This document shows positions 36,561 through 45,809 of a DNA stretch of 64,000 nt, one piece after another (positions within the stretch are counted from its first letter, which is position 1; the number at the start of each line of letters is the position of its first letter). Under the pieces are notes generated by a model. The model was not told the origin of the DNA. It worked only from the letters and a program-made list of their open reading frames with translations, and did no database searches. The position numbers and the translations under genes were made by a program. The stretch covers positions 62,001 to 126,000 of the forward strand of contig NZ_JAJLPA010000004.1 in assembly GCF_025548555.1 (NCBI RefSeq), written 5' to 3'. This stretch comes from Sphingomonas sp. A2-49 (lineage in GTDB: Bacteria; Pseudomonadota; Alphaproteobacteria; Sphingomonadales; Sphingomonadaceae).

Positions 36561-37822
36561 TCGCCATGGTCGCGCCGCTGGTGCTGTCGCCGGCCGCGCT
36601 TCATGCCGCGCCGCCATCGCCGCCGGCGGCGATAATCGCCGCCGATACCGGCCGTCCCGCCGCCGGCGCACGCCGCTTCGTGCTGGCCGGCAAGGCACCC
36701 GCGGGCAGCATCGCGGTCGCGGCCGGCCGCCATTACGCCGATGGCTATGGCTTCGAGGACGGCGGCCCGACGCTCTTTTCCGTCGCGGCCACGCCGGGCA
36801 ATTACCGCGTCACCGTGACGGTGGGCCGGCGGGACGCGCCGACCCGCAGCACGATCAAGGCCGAATCGCGCCGGCTGATGCTGGACGACGCGACCGTCCC
36901 CGCCGGGCACAGCATCACCCGCAGCTTCATCGTCAACGTCCGCGATGCCGCGCTGACCCCGCCGCCGCTCAACGCCCCCGGCGGCACGCATGTCCTGCTG
37001 AAACCGCGCGAACAGGGGTCGTTCGGCTGGGACGACCGGTTGACGCTCGAACTGCTCGGCGATGCGCCCTCGGCGATTCTCGTCGAACCGGTCGCGGTGC
37101 CGACCATGTTCCTGCTCGGCGATTCCACCGTCACGGATCAACAGGCCGAACCGGCGGCGAGCTGGGGCCAGATGCTGCCGGTGTTCTTCAAACCCGATAT
37201 CGCGGTCGCGAACCATGCCGAATCGGGCGAGACGCTGAAGTCGTTCATGTCGGAGCTGCGCTTCGCCAAGGTGCTCGAATCGGTGAAACCCGGCGACGTC
37301 GCGCTTATCCAGTTCGGCCACAACGACCAGAAGGCGCAATGGCCGCAGACCTATGCCGCCGCCGACACCACCTATCGCGACTATCTGCGCGCCTGGATCG
37401 CCGAATTCCGGCGTCGCGGCGTCACCCCGATCCTCGTCACCTCGCCCGAGCGGCGGATGTGGACCGGCGCGCGCATCCGCGCGACGCTGGGCGACTATGC
37501 CGCGGCGGCAAAGGCGGTGGCGGCGGCGGAAGGGGTGGCGGTGATCGACCTCAACGCCGCCAGCGTCGCCTTCTACGAGGCGCTGGGTCCGGCGCGCGCG
37601 CCGCTCGCCTTCAACGACGGCGGCAAGGACGCGACGCACCACGACAATTACGGCGCCTGGGTGCTCGCGCGCGCGGTGGCGCAGGGGCTGGCGGCGCTGC
37701 CGGTCGGTGCCCACCTGCGCGACGACATCGGCCGCTTCGATCCGGCGCGCCCGCCCGATCCGGCGACCTTCCGCCTCGCCCCGAGCGGGAAGCGCGACGC
37801 CACCAGACCCGACGGGAACTGA
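36551..37822 (+). CDS. Second CE12-type acetylesterase with N-terminal beta domain
   Basis: The protein has 423 residues from the GTG at 36551; an ATG at 36566 would shorten it by five residues. A signal peptide (to ALHA) is followed by a beta-rich module of about 170 residues and then a CE12/SGNH domain: LLGDSTVTDQ (nucleophile Ser), ESGETLKSFMSE, QFGHNDQKAQW, and DATHHDNYGAW carrying Asp and His. The extra N-terminal module is a known architecture for bacterial pectin acetylesterases. It likely differs from its neighbour in the acetyl position or chain length attacked. Confidence 0.88.
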   Translation: MRLIAMVAPLVLSPAALHAAPPSPPAAIIAADTGRPAAGARRFVLAGKAPAGSIAVAAGRHYADGYGFEDGGPTLFSVAATPGNYRVTVTVGRRDAPTRSTIKAESRRLMLDDATVPAGHSITRSFIVNVRDAALTPPPLNAPGGTHVLLKPREQGSFGWDDRLTLELLGDAPSAILVEPVAVPTMFLLGDSTVTDQQAEPAASWGQMLPVFFKPDIAVANHAESGETLKSFMSELRFAKVLESVKPGDVALIQFGHNDQKAQWPQTYAAADTTYRDYLRAWIAEFRRRGVTPILVTSPERRMWTGARIRATLGDYAAAAKAVAAAEGVAVIDLNAASVAFYEALGPARAPLAFNDGGKDATHHDNYGAWVLARAVAQGLAALPVGAHLRDDIGRFDPARPPDPATFRLAPSGKRDATRPDGN

Positions 37823-37823
37823 C

Positions 37824-38777
37824 ATGACCGACCGACGCACCGTGATCGCCGGCGGACTCGCCGCCCTGCTGCCCATGCCCGCCTTCGCGCAGGGTGCGCC
37901 GACGATCGACCGCTTTGCGCTATGGCCCAAGGCGCCGCCGGGTGGCGAAGGGCGTGCCATTGCCGATGCCTGGGTCAAACGATCGCCGACGGGTGGGGCC
38001 GACGACATCGCCTGGCCACACGTCGCGACGCCGATGCTGACCGTCGTGCGCCCCGCCCGGCCCAGCGGCGCGGCGGTGCTGATCTGTCCCGGCGGCGGCT
38101 ATGCGCGGGTCGCGGTCGGCCGCGGCGGCGGCGGCATCGCCCGTGATTTCGCCGCGCGCGGCGTCACCGCGTTCGAGCTGCTCTATCGCCTGCCGCACGA
38201 CGGCTGGACGGCGGGCCCCGACGTCGCGTTGCAGGATGCGCAGCGCGCCATGCGGGTGATCCGCGCCGGTGCGGGGCGCTTCGGCATCGATCCCGCCCGC
38301 GTCGCGGCGACCGGCTTTTCCGCCGGCGGCCATGTCGCCGCGCGGCTCGCGACGCGCGCGGCGACCCCGACCTACGCCGCCGTCGATGCCGCCGACCGGC
38401 TGTCGGCGCGCCCCGACGTCGCCGGCCTGTTCTTTCCCGTCGTCACGATGATGGACGACGGCGTCCACGCGCAGTCGCGCCGCGAGCTGCTCGGCGTGCA
38501 TGCCGCCGATCCGGCATGGCAGCGGCGCTATTCGGCGCAGCTCGACCTGCCCGCCGACATGCCGCCGACCTTCGTCGCCGCCAACGCCGACGACCCCGTC
38601 GTCCCGCCACGCAACGCGATCCTGATGTTCGAGGCGTTGCAGGCCGCCCATGTGCCGGCCGAGCTGATGGTCTTCGAACGCGGCGGTCATGGCCCACCCG
38701 CCGCGCATCGCGACGGCACGCCGGTGCCCTGGATGGACCTGTTCGTCGGCTGGGCGGGGGATCACGGCTGGCGCTGA
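37824..38777 (+). CDS. Secreted alpha/beta hydrolase, acetylxylan/pectin esterase-like
   Basis: This 317-residue protein has a Tat-like N-terminus (TDRRTVIAGGLAALLPM), a CPGGGYARVA oxyanion segment, the nucleophile elbow GFSAGGH, and late Asp (NADDPVVP) and His (RGGHGPP). It matches the BD-FAE/acetylxylan-esterase-like group of alpha/beta hydrolases found in plant-polysaccharide loci. It begins one base after the CE12 stop, so it belongs to the same operon and adds a third esterase for pectin. Confidence 0.88.
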   Translation: MTDRRTVIAGGLAALLPMPAFAQGAPTIDRFALWPKAPPGGEGRAIADAWVKRSPTGGADDIAWPHVATPMLTVVRPARPSGAAVLICPGGGYARVAVGRGGGGIARDFAARGVTAFELLYRLPHDGWTAGPDVALQDAQRAMRVIRAGAGRFGIDPARVAATGFSAGGHVAARLATRAATPTYAAVDAADRLSARPDVAGLFFPVVTMMDDGVHAQSRRELLGVHAADPAWQRRYSAQLDLPADMPPTFVAANADDPVVPPRNAILMFEALQAAHVPAELMVFERGGHGPPAAHRDGTPVPWMDLFVGWAGDHGWR

Positions 38778-38820
38778 CCGGCGCGACGTACCGCGTTGAC
38801 CGGCGACCGGCGCGGCGCGC

Positions 38821-39390
38821 ATGAGCGCCGCCATGCCGCTGCCCACCGGATTCTTCGACCGCGACGTGGCGCGCGTCGCCCACGACCTGATCGGCACCAT
38901 GCTGCTGGTTGACGGCGTCGGCGGGATCGTGGTCGAGACCGAAGCCTATGACGCGGCCGATCCCGCATCGCACAGCGCGCGGGGGCCGACACCGCGCAAT
39001 GCGGCGATGTTCGGCCCGCACGGCCATGCCTATGTCTATCGCAGCTACGGCATCCACTGGTGCCTCAACTTCGTGTGCCGACCGGGCAGCGCGGTCCTGA
39101 TCCGCGCGATCGAGCCGACGCACGGGCTCGCCACGATGATCGCACGTCGCGGCCTGTCCGATCCGCGCCTGTTGTGCGCGGGTCCGGGGCGGCTGTGCCA
39201 GGCACTGGGGATCGATGCCGGCCACGACGCCGCGCCCCTCGATCGCGCGCCGTTCGCGCTGGCGGTGGGGGCGGATCCGGGCATGGTCGTGGCCACGACC
39301 CGGGTCGGCATCACGCGCGCGGTCGAGACGCCGTGGCGCTTCTGTCGCGCGCAATCCCGCTTCCTCAGCAAGCCGGTGCGCACCGCCTGA
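38821..39390 (+). CDS. 3-methyladenine DNA glycosylase (AAG/MPG family)
   Basis: This 189-residue enzyme removes alkylated purines in base-excision repair. The family signature VVETEAY contains the catalytic Glu, and HSARGPTPRNAAMFGP, AYVYRSYGIHWCLN and LCAGPGRLCQALGI are all typical of AAG. It is a cytoplasmic housekeeping repair protein with no functional link to the pectin operon, though only 43 bases separate them. No clear Shine-Dalgarno site precedes the ATG. Confidence 0.95.
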   Translation: MSAAMPLPTGFFDRDVARVAHDLIGTMLLVDGVGGIVVETEAYDAADPASHSARGPTPRNAAMFGPHGHAYVYRSYGIHWCLNFVCRPGSAVLIRAIEPTHGLATMIARRGLSDPRLLCAGPGRLCQALGIDAGHDAAPLDRAPFALAVGADPGMVVATTRVGITRAVETPWRFCRAQSRFLSKPVRTA

Positions 39391-39501
39391 CATCTGGCGG
39401 ATTGCGCCGATGATCGGCAGATCCGCCCAGCCGTCCCCACGGACCGATCGCCTCTTCCCCTCGTGCAAGTGTTTGGCATGACTAATGCACTAACACGGTC
39501 A

Positions 39502-39518
39502 CAGCCCGCCCCGGGCTG
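39502..39518 (+). promoter_or_regulatory. Hairpin in the leader of the small secreted protein
   Basis: CAGCCCG-CCC-CGGGCTG forms a perfect 7-base stem with a 3-base loop about 10 bases upstream of the GGGAGAG ribosome-binding site. It could affect mRNA stability or translation. A TTGGCA element at 39473-39478 may be a -35 box. Confidence 0.4.
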
Positions 39519-39538
39519 CTTCGTCAGGGAGAGATGTC

Positions 39539-39754
39539 ATGCTCATCGCCACCATCGCCGCCGCACTCGTCGCCACCGTCGCACCTGCCACCGCCGACGC
39601 GACCGCCGCCCCCGCGCCCCGGATCGAGCGGCCCGCCGCCAACCCGCGCGTCTGCGTCGTCCAGCGCATCACCGGTTCGATGATCCCGTTGCGCCAGTGC
39701 AAGTCGCTCGCCGACTGGCGCGCCGAGGGCATCGATCCACTCGCCAGGCGGTGA
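39539..39754 (+). CDS. Small secreted protein with Cys pair, function unknown
   Basis: This 71-residue protein has an N-terminal signal peptide (IATIAAALVATVAPATA) and a mature part of about 50 residues with two cysteines (VCVVQRITGSMIPLRQCK), probably a disulphide, ending in DWRAEGIDPLARR. GGGAGAG lies six bases before the ATG. Similar short RVC...RQC proteins occur in sphingomonads as hypothetical proteins; no function is known. It is preceded by a leader hairpin and stands alone. Confidence 0.75.
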   Translation: MLIATIAAALVATVAPATADATAAPAPRIERPAANPRVCVVQRITGSMIPLRQCKSLADWRAEGIDPLARR

Positions 39755-39834
39755 GCGCGGATCGTCGCCCGGAACCGCCGCGTCGCCGCCAAACCGGCTA
39801 CGCGGCGCCGCGGCGACGACAATCGGCCGGTGCC

Positions 39835-39860
39835 GAAACCTTCCATGCTGCACCTGCGTT
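39835..39860 (+). promoter_or_regulatory. Near-consensus sigma-EcfG promoter for the trehalose operon
   Basis: GAAAC (39835-39839) and CGTT (39857-39860) are 17 bases apart, one mismatch from GGAAC-N17-CGTT, and lie 33 bases upstream of the glgX GTG. General-stress control of trehalose synthesis is common in alphaproteobacteria, which supports but does not prove the call. Confidence 0.4.
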
Positions 39861-39893
39861 CTCGGGCGGCATTGCCAATGGGGGTTTCCACAC

Positions 39894-42005
39894 GTGCATT
39901 CTCTGCCCGACCGGCTCGATCCCGGCTCGCCCTATCCGCTCGGCGCGACGTTCGATGGGCTGGGGGTCAATTTCGCGGTCTATTCCGCCAATGCGGATGC
40001 GATCGAACTGTGCCTGTTCGATCCGTCCGGCAAGCGCGAGTTGCAGCGCATCCGCCTGCCCGAATGCACCGACGAGGTCTGGCACGGCTACCTGCCGGAT
40101 GCGGCGCCGGGCCTGCTTTACGGCTATCGCGCGCACGGCCGTTACGAGCCCGAGAACGGCCACCGCTTCAACCCGAACAAGCTGCTGCTCGACCCCTATG
40201 CGCGCAAGCTCTCCGGCCAGATCCGCTGGACCGACGCGCTGCACGGCTACAAGGTCGGCCACGCGCGCGAGGACCTGAGCTTCGACAAGCGCGACAGCGC
40301 GCCTGCCATGCCCAAGGCGGTGGTGGTCGACGATCACTGGGACTGGTCGCGCGACACCCGGCCGAACACGCCGTGGTCGGAAACGGTGATCTACGAGGCG
40401 CACGTCAAGGGACTGACCAAGCTGATGGAGCTGGTGCCGCCGCGCGAGCGCGGGACCTATGCCGGCCTCGGCCATCCTGCGGTGATCGCGCATCTGAAGC
40501 GGATCGGCGTCACCGCGCTGGAGCTGTTGCCGATCCAGAGCTTCACGCAGGACCGGTTCCTTCAGGAAAAGGGCCTGCGCAACTATTGGGGCTACAACAC
40601 GCTCGGCTTCTTCGCCCCCGAACAGGCATATATGTCCACCGACACGCAGGACGAGTTGCGCCGCGCGGTTCACCGCCTGCACAAGGCGGGGATCGAGGTG
40701 ATCCTCGACGTGGTGTACAACCATACCTGCGAGGGGTCCGAAAAGGGGCCGACGCTGTCGTGGCGCGGGCTCGACAATGCGAGCTATTATCGTCTGGTCA
40801 AGGACCAGCCGCGCTACACGATCAACGATACCGGCACCGGCAACACGCTGAACCTCAGCAAGGCGCGCGTCATCCAGATGGTGACGGACAGCCTGCGCTA
40901 CTGGGCGACCAGCTTCGGCATCGACGGCTTCCGCTTCGACTTGGGGCTGACGCTGGGGCGCGAGGAGCACGGCTTCGATCCGGGTGCCGCCTTCTTCGAC
41001 GTGGTCCGGCAGGATCCGGTGCTCGGCCGGCTGAAGCTGATGGCGGAACCCTGGGACGTCGGTCCCGGTGGCTATCAGCTCGGCAATTTCCCGCCCGGAT
41101 TTGCGGAATGGAACGACAAGTATCGCGACACGGTGCGCCAGTTCTGGCGCGGCGAACCCGGCCAGCGCGCCGATCTCGCCGCGCGGCTGGCGGGGTCGGG
41201 CGACCTGTTCGACCGCCGGTCGCGCCGGCCGTGGGCGAGCATCAACCTGTTGTCCGCGCACGACGGCTTCACCCTCGCCGACACGGTGAGCTACGAAGAG
41301 CGCCACAACGAGGCCAATGGCGAGGACAATCGCGACGGCCACGACAACAACCATTCGCGCAACTGGGGTCACGAGGGCCCGACCGACGATCCCGCGATCC
41401 TCGACGCGCGCGGCCGCGTGCAGCGATCGATGCTGACGACGCTGCTCGCCTCGCTCGGCACGCCGATGCTGGTCGCCGGCGACGAATTCGGCCGCACGCA
41501 ACAGGGCAACAACAACGCCTATTGCCAGGACAATGCGATCAGCTGGCTCGACTGGGACGCCGCCGCCACGCCCGAGGGGCAGACGCAGATCGACTTTGTC
41601 GCGCGGCTCGCCGAGCTGCGCCGCCGCTATCCGGTGCTGCGCGCCGCGACGTTCCTCTACGGCCAGAATTCCCCCGGCCACGGCATCGACGACATCGAAT
41701 GGTGGGATGAGCGCGGCCAGCAATTGAGCGCGGACGACTGGCAGAACCCCGAAGGCCGCGCGCTGATGATGCGCCGCGCCTTCAGCAATGCCGCGGGCGA
41801 AGTCGAGGCGGTGTCGCTGCTGGTCAATGGGTCACCCGACCCGGTCACCTTTCACCTGCCGCCCCCGCACGAACGGCGGCGCGTGCTGATCGACAGCGCC
41901 CGGCCCGAACAGGGCGAGATCGCGATCGAGGACAGCTATGTCGTATCGCCGCAGGGCGCGGTGCTGCTCACCTGGACGGGAGCGTTCGAGGAGCCCGGCG
42001 CGTGA
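39894..42005 (+). CDS. glgX: Glycogen debranching enzyme GlgX
   Basis: This 703-residue cytoplasmic GH13 enzyme cleaves alpha-1,6 branches of glycogen or limit dextrins. It has an N-terminal CBM48 module (about 10-110), then the catalytic barrel with VVYNHTCEG, DGFRFDLGL (nucleophile Asp349), MAEPWD (acid/base Glu385) and LSAHDGFTLAD. The length is normal for GlgX. Translation starts at GTG with GGGGG upstream. It is first in a glgX-treZ-malQ-treY operon: debranched linear maltodextrins feed TreY. It overlaps treZ by GTGA. Confidence 0.95.
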   Translation: MHSLPDRLDPGSPYPLGATFDGLGVNFAVYSANADAIELCLFDPSGKRELQRIRLPECTDEVWHGYLPDAAPGLLYGYRAHGRYEPENGHRFNPNKLLLDPYARKLSGQIRWTDALHGYKVGHAREDLSFDKRDSAPAMPKAVVVDDHWDWSRDTRPNTPWSETVIYEAHVKGLTKLMELVPPRERGTYAGLGHPAVIAHLKRIGVTALELLPIQSFTQDRFLQEKGLRNYWGYNTLGFFAPEQAYMSTDTQDELRRAVHRLHKAGIEVILDVVYNHTCEGSEKGPTLSWRGLDNASYYRLVKDQPRYTINDTGTGNTLNLSKARVIQMVTDSLRYWATSFGIDGFRFDLGLTLGREEHGFDPGAAFFDVVRQDPVLGRLKLMAEPWDVGPGGYQLGNFPPGFAEWNDKYRDTVRQFWRGEPGQRADLAARLAGSGDLFDRRSRRPWASINLLSAHDGFTLADTVSYEERHNEANGEDNRDGHDNNHSRNWGHEGPTDDPAILDARGRVQRSMLTTLLASLGTPMLVAGDEFGRTQQGNNNAYCQDNAISWLDWDAAATPEGQTQIDFVARLAELRRRYPVLRAATFLYGQNSPGHGIDDIEWWDERGQQLSADDWQNPEGRALMMRRAFSNAAGEVEAVSLLVNGSPDPVTFHLPPPHERRRVLIDSARPEQGEIAIEDSYVVSPQGAVLLTWTGAFEEPGA

Positions 42006-43699
42006 CGCCGCGCTGGGGGGCGACGCCGCGCGACGATGGCCGCACCCGATTCGCGCTGTGGGCGCCCGATCGCGATGCCGTCACGCTGGAGTTCGACGGC
42101 GGCGCGCCGCTGCCGATGACCGCAGCGGACGGCGGCTGGTTCGTGGCCGATGCCGCCGCCGGCGCCGGCACCCGCTATCGCTATCGCCTCGCCGACGATC
42201 TGGCGGTGCCCGATCCCGCCAGCCGCGCGCAATCGGGCGGCGTCCATGGCTGGAGCGTCGTGCCGGACCCGGCCTATGCCTGGACCGCGACCGACTGGCG
42301 CGGGCGCCCGTGGGAGGAAACGGTGCTGATCGAGCTGCACGCCGGCGTGCTCGGCGGGTTCGCCGGGGTGCGCGAACGGCTGCCGGCGCTCGCCGCACTC
42401 GGCGTCACCGCGATCGAGCTGATGCCGGTCAACGCCTTCGGGGGTACGCGCAACTGGGGCTATGACGGGGTGCTGCCCTATGCACCTGCGGAAAGCTACG
42501 GCACGCCCGCCGAGCTGAAGGCGCTGGTCGACGCGGCGCATGCGCTCGGCCTGTCGATGTTCCTCGACGTGGTCTTCAACCATTTCGGCCCCGACGGAAA
42601 CTATCTCGGCGCCTATGCCGGCGACTTCTTCGACCGCGACGTCGATACCCCCTGGGGCGGGGCGGTCGCGGTGCGACAGCCCGCGGTGCACCGCTTCTTC
42701 GTCGACAACGCGCTGATGTGGCTCGACGACTATCGCTTCGACGGGCTGCGTTTCGACGCGGTCCATGCGATCGCCGACACCGACTTCCTCGATGCCATGG
42801 CGGGAGAGATCCGTGCCGCTTTGCCCGATCGCCACATCCACCTCGTCCTCGAGAACGAGGGCAACGACGCCGACCGCCTGCATGCCGACGCCTATGACGC
42901 ACAGTGGAACGACGACTTCCACAACGTCCTCCACGTCCTGCTGACCGGGGAGACGAGCGCCTATTACGCCGATTTCGCCGATCGCCCGGCAGAGCGGCTG
43001 GCGCGGTGCCTGGCCGAAGGCTTCGTCTATCAGGGCGAGGGCTCGCCCAATCACGACGGCCGGCCGCGCGGCCGGCCCAGCGCGCACCTCGCGCCGACGC
43101 GCTTCGTCGCTTTCCTCCAGAACCACGACCAGGTCGGCAATCGCGCGATGGGCGAGCGGCTGACGCTGCTGACCGATCCGGCGCGATTGCGCGCCGCCAC
43201 CGCGCTGCTGTTGCTCTGTCCGCAGATCCCGATGCTGTTCATGGGGGACGAGGTCGGCAGCCGCTCGCCGTTCCTGTTCTTCACCGACTTCCACGACGAG
43301 CTGGCGGATGCGGTGCGCGACGGCCGCCGCCGCGAATTCGCCAGGTTCGATGCCTTCGCCGATCCCGCGGCGCGCGAACGCATCCCCGATCCGAACGCGC
43401 GCGCGACGTTCGACCGTTCGCGCCCTGGGCCGGGCCCCGATGCGGATGCGTGGACCGGCCTGTTGCGCGACCTGATCGCGCTGCGTGCGCGCGCGATCGT
43501 GCCGCACCTTCGCGGAACCGTGTCGGCGGGGGCGGACGCGACCGGCGATGCCGCGGTGGTCGCGCGCTGGCGTCTCGGCGACGGCAGCCTGCTGACGATC
43601 GCGCTCGACCTCGCCGCCGATCCAGCGCCGCTGCCGGTCGGCGAGGGGGAATTGCTGCACGCCGAGGGCGACCGGTTCCGGGCATGGATCGCGCGATGA
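42002..43699 (+). CDS. treZ: Malto-oligosyltrehalose trehalohydrolase TreZ
   Basis: This 565-residue GH13 enzyme releases trehalose from the end of maltooligosyl trehalose. It has an N-terminal CBM48-like domain (WGATPRDDGRTRFALWAPD), then the barrel with VFNHFGPDGNYL, GLRFDAVHAI (nucleophile Asp252), LENEGND (Glu284) and FLQNHDQVGNR, which is diagnostic of TreZ. The GTG start overlaps the glgX stop. A 208-base gap without a visible gene separates it from malQ. Confidence 0.95.
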   Translation: MTPRWGATPRDDGRTRFALWAPDRDAVTLEFDGGAPLPMTAADGGWFVADAAAGAGTRYRYRLADDLAVPDPASRAQSGGVHGWSVVPDPAYAWTATDWRGRPWEETVLIELHAGVLGGFAGVRERLPALAALGVTAIELMPVNAFGGTRNWGYDGVLPYAPAESYGTPAELKALVDAAHALGLSMFLDVVFNHFGPDGNYLGAYAGDFFDRDVDTPWGGAVAVRQPAVHRFFVDNALMWLDDYRFDGLRFDAVHAIADTDFLDAMAGEIRAALPDRHIHLVLENEGNDADRLHADAYDAQWNDDFHNVLHVLLTGETSAYYADFADRPAERLARCLAEGFVYQGEGSPNHDGRPRGRPSAHLAPTRFVAFLQNHDQVGNRAMGERLTLLTDPARLRAATALLLLCPQIPMLFMGDEVGSRSPFLFFTDFHDELADAVRDGRRREFARFDAFADPAARERIPDPNARATFDRSRPGPGPDADAWTGLLRDLIALRARAIVPHLRGTVSAGADATGDAAVVARWRLGDGSLLTIALDLAADPAPLPVGEGELLHAEGDRFRAWIAR

Positions 43700-43907
43700 G
43701 GGCGCGCGCAGCGGCTTTTTTCGAATGCCCGGCATCCGGCGCGCGCAGGCCGGGAAGCCACCGCGACGGCGCGCGCTCCGCCGGCCACCCGCAGCGAGCG
43801 GGATCGGTCGCTGTCGCACGTCGCTCCGCGGCGGCGGTCCGGCGCGACACTCGCGTTTCCGCGCGAACCCGACCTGCCATGACGCGGCCGGGCGTGGGGG
43901 CACCGGC

Positions 43908-45809
43908 ATGAGCATCGCCGCCGAAGCCGCCGCCGTCGGGCTGCAGGTCGAATGGGAGGACGCGGACGGCCTGCCGCATCGGGTCAGCGACGCCGTGCTG
44001 CGCGCGATCCTCGACACGCTCGATACCCGCACCGGCGGCGAGGCGTTCGTTACGGCCGACGCAGGCCGGCGCATCGCTGTCGCGGCCCGTCCCGGGTCCG
44101 CCGATCTCGTGCTGGAGGACGGCACGCGCCGACCCGCCGCCATCGCCGACGATGGGACGATCGCGGGAATCGACATCCCCGGATACCACCGGCTCGACAC
44201 CGTCGACGGCGCCGTGACCCTCGCGGTCGCTCCGCTGCGCTGCATGGCCCCGCCGCCCGGGCGCTGCTGGGGACCGGCGGTGCAGATCCCGGCGCTCCGC
44301 GGCCCCGCCCCTGCGCCGTTCGGCGATCTCGGCACGCTCGCCGACGCCGCACGCGCCTTTGCGCAGGCGGGCGCCGACGCGCTCGCGATCAGCCCGACGC
44401 ACGCGCTGTTCCCTGCCGATGCGAGCCGGTTCAGTCCCTATGCGCCCTCGACCCGGCTCTTCCACAACGTGCTGCTCGCCGATCCGGCACGCGCCGGCGC
44501 GACGCGGTCCGACGTGGATGGCGGCGACCTGATCGACTGGCAGCAGGCGCTGCCACGGCGCCTCGCCCAGCTCCGCGACGCGTTCGACCGCGCGCCCGCC
44601 GGGCTCCTCGCCGGTTTCGACGCGGCATGGGCCGCGCGGCCGGACTGGACCGCGCAGGCGCGCTACGACGCCCTGCACGCGCATTTCTTCGCCACCGGCG
44701 CCCATGGGTGGCAGGATTGGCCGGCGGAATATCACGACCCCGCCGGCCCGGCGGTCGCGCGCCATGCCGCCGCACACCCCCGGGAGGTCGCGTTCCACGC
44801 CTTCCTGCAATGGCTCGCCGACGACAGCCTCGCCGCCGCGCAGGCCGCCGCGCGTGGGGCGGGGATGCGGATCGGGCTGATCGCGGACCTCGCCGTCGGC
44901 ATGGACGCGGGCGGCAGCCATGCGTGGAGCCGGCGCGGCGACCTGTTGACCGGGCTGTCGATCGGCGCGCCGCCCGACCCGCTCGGGCCGCTCGGCCAGA
45001 ATTGGGGGATCACCGCGCTGTCGCCCTTCGCGTTGCGGCGGACCGGGTTCGACGGCTTCATCCGCACCGTCCGTGCCGCCATGCGCCACGCCGGTGGGCT
45101 GCGGATCGACCATGCGCTCGGCCTCAGGCGGCTGTGGGTCATCCCCGATGGCGGCCGGGCGAGCGACGGCGCCTATCTCGCAATGCCGTGCGACGACCTG
45201 TTGCGGATCCTCGCGCTCGAATCGCACCGCGCGAGCGCGATCGTCATCGGCGAGGATCTCGGCACCGTGCCACCCGGATTTCGCGATACGATGGCGGCGC
45301 GCGGGCTGCTCGGCATGCGCGTGCTGCCGTTCGAGCGCGACGGCAACGCGTTCACGTCCAGCCGCGACTGGAGCCCGCACGCGGTCGCGATGACCGGCAC
45401 GCACGACACCGCGACGCTGGCGGGGTGGTGGACGGGCCGCGACATTACGCTCAACCACAAGCTCAGCCGCAATACCGGCGACGAGGCGGGCGAGCGTATC
45501 CGCCGCATCGGCGAACGCAAGGCGCTGTGGACGGCGTGCGAGGCCGCCGGCGTGGCGGCGGGGCCGCTGCCGAACGATCCCGCCCCGGCGGTCGATGCGG
45601 CGATCGCCTTCGTCGCACAGGCGCCCTGCCCGCTGGCGCTCGTGCCGCTCGAGGACCTCGTCGGGCTGGAACAGCAACCCAACCTGCCCGGCACCACCGA
45701 CGAACATCCCAACTGGCGCCGCCGCATGCCCGATACGACCGCCCGCCTGCTCGCCCGCCCCGACGTGGCGCGTCGCACCGCCACCCTCTCCGCACGGAAG
45801 CCCGCATGA
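43908..45809 (+). CDS. malQ: 4-alpha-glucanotransferase MalQ
   Basis: This 633-residue GH77 amylomaltase transfers alpha-1,4-glucan segments between chains. Signatures: SPYAPSTRLFHN, GLRIDHALGL (nucleophile Asp401), IGEDLGTVP (acid/base Glu449) and TGTHDTATLAGWW. The N-terminal 130 residues are the usual bacterial MalQ extension. In this operon it recycles short maltooligosaccharides into longer substrates for TreY. Its ATG has only GGGGG upstream, and the 208-base space before it (43700-43907) could hold a secondary promoter. It overlaps treY by ATGA. Confidence 0.95.
   Translation: MSIAAEAAAVGLQVEWEDADGLPHRVSDAVLRAILDTLDTRTGGEAFVTADAGRRIAVAARPGSADLVLEDGTRRPAAIADDGTIAGIDIPGYHRLDTVDGAVTLAVAPLRCMAPPPGRCWGPAVQIPALRGPAPAPFGDLGTLADAARAFAQAGADALAISPTHALFPADASRFSPYAPSTRLFHNVLLADPARAGATRSDVDGGDLIDWQQALPRRLAQLRDAFDRAPAGLLAGFDAAWAARPDWTAQARYDALHAHFFATGAHGWQDWPAEYHDPAGPAVARHAAAHPREVAFHAFLQWLADDSLAAAQAAARGAGMRIGLIADLAVGMDAGGSHAWSRRGDLLTGLSIGAPPDPLGPLGQNWGITALSPFALRRTGFDGFIRTVRAAMRHAGGLRIDHALGLRRLWVIPDGGRASDGAYLAMPCDDLLRILALESHRASAIVIGEDLGTVPPGFRDTMAARGLLGMRVLPFERDGNAFTSSRDWSPHAVAMTGTHDTATLAGWWTGRDITLNHKLSRNTGDEAGERIRRIGERKALWTACEAAGVAAGPLPNDPAPAVDAAIAFVAQAPCPLALVPLEDLVGLEQQPNLPGTTDEHPNWRRRMPDTTARLLARPDVARRTATLSARKPA

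Noticed and set aside
43700..43907. Possible small gene between treZ and malQ
   Set aside because: The frames crossing it have no ribosome-binding site, motif or stop arrangement of their own; it looks like a spacer.
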